A stretch of 64,000 bases of DNA from Strigamia acuminata. Taxonomy: Eukaryota; Arthropoda; Chilopoda; Geophilomorpha; Linotaeniidae. Shown here in pieces: positions 22,601 through 32,014 of the stretch. The number at the start of each line of letters is the position of its first letter. The first letter of the stretch is position 1. Location: the NCBI GenBank assembly GCA_949358305.1, contig OX442314.1, positions 48,554,581 through 48,618,580 on the forward strand, written 5' to 3'. Both the position numbers and the translations under genes were made by a program. The notes beneath the pieces were generated by a model that did not search any database, had not been told where the DNA came from, and saw only the letters and a list, made by a program, of their open reading frames with translations.

Positions 22601-23843
22601 GAACGATACACAGTCGTCTGCGCATTTTTTTTCTCGTACTTGGCGAAATGATGTAAAACGAATTACTAAATTAGTAATTCGTTTTACATCATTATCATTC
22701 TTAATACTTATTGTTTACACTCAATTTGAATGAGTGTAAACAATGTAAAAATCAAAATTTTAACTTTAAACTGGAAAACGGGAAAAAACACGAGAATCTC
22801 GTGTTTTCTCGCGTTTTCCCGTGTACCGCGAGATGTACCGCAAAATCCCGATACCGGTACTGTACTGGGACCGCGGTACTTTTTGTTGAAGCGGCCTGTA
22901 CCGCGTACCGGGACCGCGGTACTTTTGTTGAAGCGGCCTGTACTGCGTACTTGTAACGCGGTACGTGTTGGGAGTACCGTGCCCAACACAAGCCACGTGA
23001 TCACTTTACACGCGATTACCTGTCCGCGCGATTAGTTGTCCACGTGATGGGTTGTACGCGATGAATAGAATGAATAGTCGCCGTACCAAAAAGTGCACTA
23101 AAATTATTTTTTGCAAATTTATGTAAAATGTTATGTAAATTTTTTTCTTTTTTAGTAGTTCATTTTTGAAAAATTTAATGCACCAGTAGGTGGATGAAGT
23201 GGGGCGCGGAGGAACGCCTTGCTTAAAAATGGGTCGCGATGCTAAAAAGTTTGGGAACCCCTGTGCTATTGGATATTTGTTGTTCAGGTGGCCATTTGTG
23301 GTTCTAGATCGAGTGCGATGATTGCAAACGATGAATGCGATCCGTTTGACTTTGAATGTCCTTCCTCGTTTAGTTGTTTAAGTGTTGGCAATAATAAATC
23401 CAGTTTTGTCATTGTTGAATCTAGCTCACGGTAACATAATGTCGGCGCACATGAACAACGTGGTGCGACAAGTGATGGCCGTCAGACCGGGCACCCAAGT
23501 GCGAAGCGCGCCGATTGCCACGCAAATCACGCACGTGGTTCAGCCGGCGCCGGGACATTTGGTCAGTTCTGCCAATCACGTGTCGACCATGATCGCTCCA
23601 GTGAACATGATGAACCACGCGGCCACCATGGCTCAAGTAATCGCCGCTCAACCGTCCTTGGCCAAAGTGACCGCGGCGCCACAAATGTTGAAGTCTGTCG
23701 GTGTCGGTCAGATTCCCTTCTTGCCAACCGCTCATGCTCATGCGCAGCCATTGGTCAAACCTGTTGTGGTCGTCTCGACATCGACACCCAATGTTGTCAT
23801 GGCTAACGGTAGTTTGACTCCCTCGATGTCTCATCCTACATAG
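19617..23843 (+). CDS. Array gene copy 5 (complete, 3 exons, variant)
   Basis: Exons are 19617-19634, 21127-21625 and 23425-23843, giving 311 residues. Exon 3 differs from copies 3-4 by two in-frame 6-bp tandem expansions, which turn SVGQ into SVGVGQ and VSTPN into VSTSTPN. That the only length changes in the exon preserve frame supports real coding. Intron 1 has an expanded AT-rich repeat. The function is not recognised. Confidence 0.6.
19989..20876. repeat. AT-rich TTTSTCAAAA tandem array (copy 5)
   Basis: This is the longest version, 888 bp. It is longer than copies 3-4 by two extra short blocks of the tttctcaaaa/tttgtcaaaa words near 20310 and 20470. Confidence 0.95.
20898..21076. mobile_element. 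GC-rich MITE (copy 5, longer form)
   Basis: It has the same length and termini as the unit 3 copy. Confidence 0.6.
21698..23263. mobile_element. Non-autonomous hAT element (unit 5)
   Basis: It has the same 1566-bp length, termini and 8-bp TSD as in units 3-4. Confidence 0.9.
22161..22989. mobile_element. Foldback element nested in the hAT element (unit 5)
   Basis: Same as in units 3-4, with the same arm order and core. Confidence 0.75.
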
Positions 23844-24820
23844 TTTACGTCTCGGAAATTATTGATTTTCCTTTATTTTACAACGGTGCGCAGAATTTTT
23901 GAAATTCGATCAAATTATTCACTAATTTATTGATTTATTCAATCAATGTTTTAATTCAACTTAATTTTATTCAAATTTGCGAAATTTGGTTTACGGGTAG
24001 AAAGAAGAATGGAGGAAAGAAAGAAAGAAGTCAAACTATTATTGTTTTAACGCGTTTTGTATTTTTTCATACATGAAAAAATATAAATATAAATTGTAAA
24101 TAAGATTGCGAAAATGTTTTCTTGATTAATTTGTAAATATTCTGAATTTTCAAGTAATTTAAGTATTTTTTATATGTATGGAAAAAGACAAATTTTTATT
24201 AATTGACTATTATTAATTAGTATTATGGTTGTCAATATTTATTTTTTGGCATTTGAGATTTTGTATATATTTGCGAGCAGCTAATTTTCTTTAGAAAAAA
24301 GAATAAACTAAATGAGGGAACTAACTTCTGGATGAACAAAATTATCAACTTGTAAATGAATAATGTGCATTCATGGAATTGATGGATGGATTTTTTTGTT
24401 GTTTATTTGTGATATAATAATATACATTCCACTCGTCGTTATTTGTGTGTTTTGTATTTTTATGTAAAGGATAAAAAAAAATTAGACATTTAAAAAGTTC
24501 AAATTCAAAAAAAACCTAATGAAAATGAATAATTATGATTAATTAATTCAATACGATGTTTGTAAATTTTCAGATTCACTTCATATTATTTTACCCAGTG
24601 AAATTTATATGTTGTGCGATTCATCAATATCTCGATATCGAACAAAAAGTGTACAAATATTTTTGTGTTTATAATAAATGCCCCAAGGTAGATCACAGCT
24701 GGTTGCTTGTTTTCTTCTTTTTAACGAAAAGAAAAGAAAATTGCCGTAATTAATTTAATGAGTACGGATAGTTTTTTTTTATACTTTTTTTATTTTATTT
24801 TTATTTTCCGGCATATGAAG

Positions 24821-25680
24821 CTAACCAAATCTTTCTGAATCTATCCAAATCCTTCTGAATTTATCCACATCCTTCTGAATCTATCCAAATCCTTCTGAAT
24901 CTAACCAAATCCTTCTGAATCTAACCAAATCCTTCTGAATCTAACCAAATCCTTCTGAATCTAACCAAATCCTTCTGAATCTAACCAAATCCTTCTGAAT
25001 CTAACCAAATCCTTCTGAATCTATCCAAATCTTTCTGAATTTATCCAAATCCTTCTGAATTTATCCAAATCCTTCTGAATCTAACCAAATCCTTCTGAAT
25101 CTAACCAAATCCTTCTGAATCTATCCAAATCCTTCTGAATTTATCCAAATCCTTCTGAATCTATCCAAATATTTCTGAATTTATCCAAATCCTTCTGAAT
25201 TTATCCAAATCCTTCTGAATCTATCCAAATATTTCTGAATTTATCCAAATCCTTCTGAATCTATCCAAATCCTTCTGAATTTATCCAAATCCTTCTGAAT
25301 CTATCCAAATATTTCTGAATTTATCCAAATCCTTCTGAATCTATCCAAATCCTTCTGAATTTATCCAAATCCTTCTGAATCTATCCAAATCCTTCTGAAT
25401 TTATCCAAATCCTTCTGAATCTATCCAAATCCTTCTGAATTTATCCAAATCCTTCTGAATTTATCCAAATCCTTCTGAATCTATCCAAATCCTTCTGAAT
25501 CTAACCAAATCCTTCTGAATCTAACCAAATCCTTCTGAATCTAACCAAATCCTTCTGAATCTAACCAAATCCTTCTGAATCTAACCAAATCCATCTGAAT
25601 CTAACCAAATCCTTCTGAATCTAACCAAATCCTTCTGAATCTAACCAAATCCTTCTGAATCTAACCAAATCCTTCCGAAC
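24821..25680. repeat. 20-bp minisatellite, 43 units
   Basis: The unit is CTAACCAAATCCTTCTGAAT with variants CTATCCAAAT, TTATCCAAAT and a few ATTTCTGAAT. Length is 860 bp, exactly 43 units, with no indel that shifts register. Variant types cluster: CTAACC blocks at both ends, TTATCC/CTATCC alternation in the middle. This suggests higher-order duplication of 40-100 bp blocks. Confidence 0.97.
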
Positions 25681-25999
25681 ACTCGCCCATGCAAAGCAAA
25701 AATTAAAGTGAAAATTAATTGAAATGTCGACTATTCCAAGCTGCAATAATTTTATTTCCAAAAATATTATAACAAACATTAAAAATAAATACAATGCAAG
25801 GCATCAAGATATTTTAAATAGCATTTGAGCTTAATAAATAACAGTATAATACTTTTCCAAGTAAATATCTGGAATGTCAAACAACAATCTCTGGTCTTTG
25901 GAAGTAAATAACACGCACAGAATAATTATTATTCTGTACCATATACACAAATTTCAACAAAATTCCCATTAAAGGGGATAAATGAGATTCCAACAATCC

Positions 26000-28900
26000 T
26001 TACACGGCCCAATGTGTCCTCTCGAATCCTTTAGCTGACAAAAAAAGACCAATACGGAATAATTAGAAGCGAAACTCCGCCATAACTTTTTTGTTACCTA
26101 TATTCTGAAGAATGTCCTTCGACTGTAGAAAAAAAGAAAATAATTACAAACGTAAATGAATTTGGGTTTTCGATGAATGAAGTTGAATTCAACTCACCGA
26201 ATCCGAATCTTTGGTTTGATACACAAAGCAATTGAAGTGCTGTGATAAATTGCAACTGGTTTCCCTGAAATGAAATAAGCCAAATTGTACAAGATTGTAA
26301 TTGCTAGTCCAATAAAAGTGTGGACAACAAACAACATGCTGTGGATTTACGAAAGTATTTTGCCGCTTACCCGAGAGTGTAGGCGAAATATGTTTGCGGA
26401 CTTTTCGGTCTTCCGCAGGCACCAATCATGGTATATGAGTGCTCGTATAGAAGCTAAAGAAAAATTGAAAATAATTAAAAACAACATTCAACAGTTTGTG
26501 GTTGCTGTTTGGTCGTGAATTTTTTCATGATTAATCTCCAGTCTTGTTAACAAAATAGTTAAAGAAAAAATAATTAAAAATGAAAACGTTATTCAAAAAA
26601 CAAAACCGTTCGTGACTTTTAGCTCGCCCTGTAGATAGCGTGTGTTCTAATTACAAAGTCCAGATTTCCCCCAATAATATTTTGATCGATTTAGACATTT
26701 ATTTACTTAAGTGAATTTGTTCAATTTAGAATTTAGTGGTTAATTTAGACCGGCATTGTAACGATAACAATTTATTTTCCAGTCATACCACTCTTGTTTC
26801 TGGATCTTTGACCAATAGCGAAGTTTCCTGAGTTTCCATAATAACTTTCTAAAAAATTGAAAAAAAAAAATTGAGAAATTGTAAATGAAAAAAAAAAATT
26901 GAGAAATTGTAAATGAAAAAAAAAATGCCATTTATGCTTACCTGTTTTGTCGTAGTTTCTCTTAAACATTCGGAAATTCCGTAAATAATTTTTTCCTTTG
27001 TACCATCCTAAAAAAACAAGATTTTAATTATTTGTGCTAAATTATTAACAAATGCCAATTTCTTGGAAATTTGAAACCAAAAACTTAAAGTGGTCTAATC
27101 AATCTTTCAAAGATAGAAATTAAAAGTAATTGAATCAATGATCGTAGGCAATTTTCATTATTACAAATACACTCAAATAATTTTCATAAGTGTGCCTAGG
27201 TAGGGTTTCTGTTTTCCCGCCTTTTTGGAATTCCCGGTTCCCGGTACCAAAATGGCCGGTACTCCCGGGACTAAAAGAGATCAGGCAAAAGGAGACGGAA
27301 AATGGGAAAAATGGCAAAAATGGCCATCTTTAGTCATTTATAGCCATTTTTCATAGTAAAAATTGCCGTTTTTCGTCAAGAACGGCAGTTTTTCCTCAAA
27401 AATGGGCATTTTTGGCCGTTTTTAGTCAAAAATAGCCATTTTTAGTCATTTTCCATGGTAAAACTGGCTGTTTTTCGTCAAAAATGGTCATTTTCATCAT
27501 TGAAACGTAACAAAATGTAACGTTTCAATGACGAAAATGACGTTTCAGCAACGAATTTTTGACGGAACCCCCGGTTTCCCCGGTGCCGAAACCCTAAGTG
27601 TGCCCAATCTTTCTTAATTTGTAAATATCGTTTTTCATGGAACACCCTGCCATAAAATTCCATATTTAATACCTTGCCCAAGTAAACTTTGCCAATAAAC
27701 AACACGGGAAAAGTAACACTATAAAAAAAATTATTTATGAATTATTTGACGTTGATATATATTTTGAGTCTTCTACTTGTTTTGCGGCAATAATTTATCA
27801 GGCGACTCTAACGCCGGAGAGGCGTCGGGAAAGGCATTGATTAAATCGTCTTGCTTTTCGTTTATCCTTTTTGGAAATTCTTTTCTGCGATATATTTGGA
27901 TTAAAGTCTCTAAATTGATTCCCAGTTGGCGTAAAACGGCGGCAGCAGGCGGGTACAACTCGCCAGATGGGTAATGGCCCTGGAAAAACAATTGTACAAA
28001 GCAATTATAAACCAAATTTTTATATTTTTTGAAATAAAAATAATTAAATCCACTTTTACGACATCCAACTGGATCGGCATTCCGCGCCGATGTTTGAGCA
28101 GGTCGGGGATTTTCCATTTCTTGCACAAGTACAAACTTTCGCCGTACATTTCGTCCAAAATGTCGCCGACCTCAATTTTATCCTGAGACAATAAAAATAC
28201 TCAAAGTTTGATTCGGTCGAAATTAATTGGCATTTTACATCTTCGGCAGCCACGCTTCCTTCTCTCACGTTTACGGCGATCGCTCGGCCTCGTACATAAC
28301 TGTGAAAATCGATTTATTTAGTCAATTAAAAATAGATGGAAAAAAAAATTAATTCTTGCCCGATTTTGATTCCGAGAGAATAACAAGGCACGAACTCGTA
28401 ACTTTGGTACGTCTATTGAAAATGAACACTTAATAATTTCGTTATTTTAATTTTCGACATTTTGTATATTTTTACCGGTAACATCCACGTTTCGTCTAAA
28501 AAACTTGCGTTCTATATTAATAGATACCGGTAATATGAAAAAGTGAATTCAATATGGATATTATAAAACTGCCATTTTTATAATAAATAATGGCATTTGT
28601 TTTGTTATTTTTACCTTTACGTTTAAGTCGAAATTTAGTTCGGCAACCTCTTGTAAAGCTGACAGTAAAACCTCTTGAAATAAAACCAAAATTTCACAAT
28701 AAAAACGAAAATAAAATCAACCAAACAAAATTCATAATACAGTTGAACCTCGTTATGACGAACCGCAATGTAACGAATTTATCGTTGTAATGAATAGTTA
28801 AAAACTAGCTGTTCACCCGCAGAATGATAAATCAGACAAATGTGTACAGCCATTTTTGCAAAAACCAATTTATAAAATAAATTTTTGCAAAAATAAACCA

Positions 28901-30008
28901 AACCCATTAATAATAATGCAACCCAAACCCAAACCAAAACAGAACCAAACCCAACGCCAATCCGGCCAATACCCAATTTTTCGGGTCCCTTGCGATTCGT
29001 TATAACGAAGCTCGACTGTAAACGCTAAACTCAAATTAAATGAACAACAAAATTCACCCGTTAGAATCTCATCGGCCAAAATCGAAGTTTGTGAATCGTA
29101 AGTCTTCTAAAAAAAAAAATTGTAAAAAAATTTTAACCAACGCTAAAAAACGAGAAAAAAAATGCAAAAATACAAAATTCACATGTCTAAAATCCTTATT
29201 ATGATTCAAAACATGAAGAGGGACGGTGATAATATTTTTAACAAGAGCCACGCGAATAAAATAACGACCTCGTCCTTGGACCGTTCGCACCTGAAAATGA
29301 GAAACAAAAACAAAAAATATTAAAAATCCAAAAATAAATTAAATTTAAATTTAAAAAAAAATAATAATCTCTGTACTTCGTATTCACCTTACTACATTTC
29401 TGGGTCATTTCTACCGTGCTTTTGAACAAGGAAAAAGCCTTTTCGGAAACACTACGAAGAAAAGGTGGACTTGATTCCCCTTGAGTACAAGAGCACCAAC
29501 TGTGTGGGGATTTTGTTTATAATTTTTAAAAGAAAAATTAAAAAAATCTTTTCCTTTAAAATGCCAACTTTCTGATTTTCCGATATTTAAAAAAAAATAA
29601 TTTTTAACGATTTTTTTAGCTTATATACCCCGACGAAAGTTGACTATTTTTCGGCAAATTTTGGATCCACAACCAATAATCTTGTCTGGTCATTCCGACG
29701 GCAGTTGAGAGTCCTAGCGAGCGAGAAAAAATGAATTAATTTCGTGAATTTACACGCAAATATTTAATATTTATTTCACCTTTCAGTCCCTTGCGGAAAA
29801 TGGATTCGAGTAATTGGCAAAATGGAAGCACAGATGGATGGGTGTCTGTAATTGGCATTTTAACGGCATCTTGGTGCAGCCGCAACACGTAACCTTTATA
29901 AAAATAGGAAATATGTCGATTTAAAAGTGTTTTTAAACATTTGGTGAATGATGGACGTGGTGTTGATTTACCTTTGAGATCTCTGATCAGCGGCTCGTTC
30001 AATGTCAT
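26000..30008 (-). CDS. RUN domain + PTB-like domain protein, 475 aa, 19 exons
   Basis: The model runs from ATG at 30008 to TAA at 26000. Exons are 29972-30008, 29780-29893, 29629-29713, 29388-29499, 29183-29290, 29058-29106, 28615-28673, 28476-28511, 28360-28412, 28239-28299, 28054-28182, 27777-27979, 27673-27718, 26942-27007, 26789-26848, 26371-26453, 26198-26264, 26098-26122 and 26000-26034. All phases close (1428 nt). Residues ~15-225 form a RUN domain: PSVLPFCQLLESIFRKGLK, then GRGRYFIRVAL (signature of the family), LLSALQEVAELNFDLNVK and FLDETWMLP. The C-terminal ~120 residues look like a PTB/PID fold: FPVLFIGKVYLG, LLVKDPETRVLLYEH, FAYTLG, FNCFVYQTKDSDS, ILQNIAKGFERTHWAV. RUN domains bind small GTPases and PTB domains bind NPxY-type peptides or lipids, so a membrane-trafficking adaptor is inferred. 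The exact orthologue is not assigned. Confidence 0.85.
27197..27596. mobile_element. 400-bp hAT-type MITE in intron 13 of the RUN gene
   Basis: Flanked by the perfect 8-bp direct repeat AGTGTGCC (27189-27196 and 27597-27604). The left end is TAGGTAGGGTTTC, and the right end reads TAGGGTTTCGGCACCGGGG on the opposite strand. The 8-bp TSD and TAGGGTTTC ends fit hAT. The interior is a degenerate AAAATGGCCATTTTT-type repeat with no coding capacity. Confidence 0.75.
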
Positions 30009-30583
30009 GGTTGAAATTGAGCTGAAAATGTTATTTAATAAATATTACATCCCGAAACCTTTCTTTCCCCTAGGTAAACAATCGGCGCGACCGGTTGGTG
30101 GGTGGGTGGTGAATTTTGGATCGGTCGGACCGATCCCGAATTAATTGTATAGTTAAAACTGTTTTTTTTGTAAAAAAATTTTATTGATATATTTTTTAAA
30201 ATTCATGCTAATGGAATAGATCGATTGTTTATTCGTTTATTTGTTTATATTTTTGGTTTTGTTGTTGTGGCCTGCCATCTCTCGCTAAAATAAAGAAACT
30301 ACAACCTGACAACAGGTTCAAACCGGTTGAAACGTATTTTCATGTTACGAGAGGCATGTGAGAAAGAGTCAGAATCTGTTTAAAATTTGATTCAAAGCAC
30401 AAATATCTCAAGAACGAAAGTTCCCAAATAGATGAGATTTTTGGAAGGCTAAAAAATGACACATATATTTGTACAGTTATAAACAGTACACGAACACATT
30501 TTTACATTTGCCGCCTGTGTAAACACACTAAACTCTATTCCAAACAAGCTGGGATTTGTAATGCAGGGAAGCATTACATATTA

Positions 30584-31102
30584 GACTTCTAAACCCTGTC
30601 CTTTTGTCCCTAAATAAAACACCGAAATAAAAGAAAATAAAGTAATTTAAAAAAAAAAAAAATTTTTTTTTTTTGCCAATATAAAGCAACAACAAACAAA
30701 ATCCCACCAAAATTTGAAATGATATGCTGCGGAATTGTTGCATCCGGGTTTGCTACAATCGGGAAATAAATCGCGCGGAAAACGTATCGCAACGTATGGC
30801 TCACGGGATCCGCCAGGTGGCGCTAGTACAATGTTACAACTTCCTGTGCAGGACGGAAGTAGTATTATTAGACGGCTAAAAGTGCACTAAAACCGGTTTA
30901 TTAATTCAACCGGAGGTCCAAGAAATCTGAAAATACCTTACAATAATAATATAAGCATGCTGAATTTAATGCCGTTGTCCGTTTTGCTCTAGCTGCTATA
31001 GTTTTTGCGGAATCGTTGACGACGGACGGACGGACGGACGGACGGACGGACAGACAGACAGAACCGTTTCATGAGACTTTCTAAACATCAGGTTTAGAAG
31101 TC
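30584..31102. mobile_element. Tc1/mariner-like MITE candidate with TA duplication
   Basis: Ends GACTTCTAAACC and GGTTTAGAAGTC are exact inverted repeats, each flanked by TA (30582-30583 and 31103-31104), as for Tc1/mariner insertions. The interior has no transposase frame. It contains T- and A-runs at 30650-30675 and a GGAC/CAGA microsatellite at 31020-31065. The superfamily assignment rests only on the TA and inverted ends. Confidence 0.5.
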
Positions 31103-31106
31103 TAAA

Positions 31107-31250
31107 AGTATTACAAATACTCCCATTGGTTGGGAGATTCACAGTTCAGTTGTGTCTTGAATATGATGCTGTTTTCAGATTCCAGTAGACTTGTGCGAAG
31201 ATTTTTTAAAGTGTCTCAACCAACCAACCAATGGGAGTATTTGTAATACT
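31107..31250. repeat. Inverted repeat (hairpin), 27-bp arms
   Basis: The arm beginning AGTATTACAAATACTCCCAT (31107-31133) is complementary to the arm at 31224-31250, with a loop of about 90 bp. It adjoins the TA-flanked element and may be a separate small MITE. Confidence 0.6.
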
Positions 31251-31786
31251 TTTTGGAATAGAATTTACTAAGGACACATTGTGACGTCACATTCTGTCCC
31301 AACCGAGCTACAGCCAGACCGAAACCACCGTTGTAAGCTGTGATGATGGAACCTTGTATACTCGTTAGACTTTGGCTTCATGGACACAGAATAATACAGA
31401 AGCGACACTCGGTGTCGGTTTGTTTGATGTCGTCGTTCTCGGTCACATGACCTGACAAGTGGCGCCCTCTTCATATTTGCGTGGAGAAACTGGAAAAATT
31501 GCACGTAGTGTTCCAAACAACTATGGATTATGGACTGTAAATTATTAATTTGCAAACGATTGTGATGTTCGTGTTGTTACTGATCACGGTTAGTAATTGT
31601 AGTTTCATATAAATTTTATTATTAAGTGATTAAAGAACTTTTTTTTTCTTCTTTTTCTATTTTTATGAGGATAACAAATAACAACATACAGGAATTTCGG
31701 AATTTCTTTAAGGTATCGGTAATAATTTTTTTTATTGATTTGTAATTTTTAAATATTTCCTTCTCTTATTCTTATTATTTTTTGGC

Positions 31787-32014
31787 AGAATGACGGTTTA
31801 CGGGCGACCAGTACTTATCACAAGTCAAATTATATCAACAAATACTTATCACAAGTCAATAAATGCCCAATTTCCTTCACATTAATACAACCAGTTAAGG
31901 TGAGGTTCGCGGGGGGGGGGGGGGTCAAGGGGGGGCGCTAGCCCCCCCCCCCTCCCCCCCCCTTGTTAAGAAAAAAAAAATACCCGAAATGGGTCGCCCG
32001 TAAACCGTCATTCT
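31787..32014. mobile_element. 228-bp MITE inside the P element, abutting the transposase stop
   Basis: Perfect 23-bp inverted ends begin AGAATGACGGTTTACGGGCG. The core holds long G and C homopolymers (around 31909-31972). Its right edge overlaps the TAG stop of the transposase. TSD is unclear. These ends lie inside the P element, so it is a nested insertion. Confidence 0.7.

Larger units (their letters stand above)
19357..24735 (+). repeat. Long tandem repeat unit 5 (long form, 3'-truncated)
   Basis: It matches units 3-4 up to a run of AAAAG repeats near 24735, then diverges into unique sequence. It has its own small changes: about 50 bp more of the AT-rich intronic repeat, two in-frame 6-bp expansions in exon 3, and small deletions near 23860 and 24630. 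The closing 1.9 kb of the unit is absent, so this is the edge of the array. Confidence 0.93.

Noticed and set aside
24821-25680. CRISPR-like regular array
   Set aside because: There are no unique spacers; every 20-bp unit is the repeat itself. The context is an animal genome.
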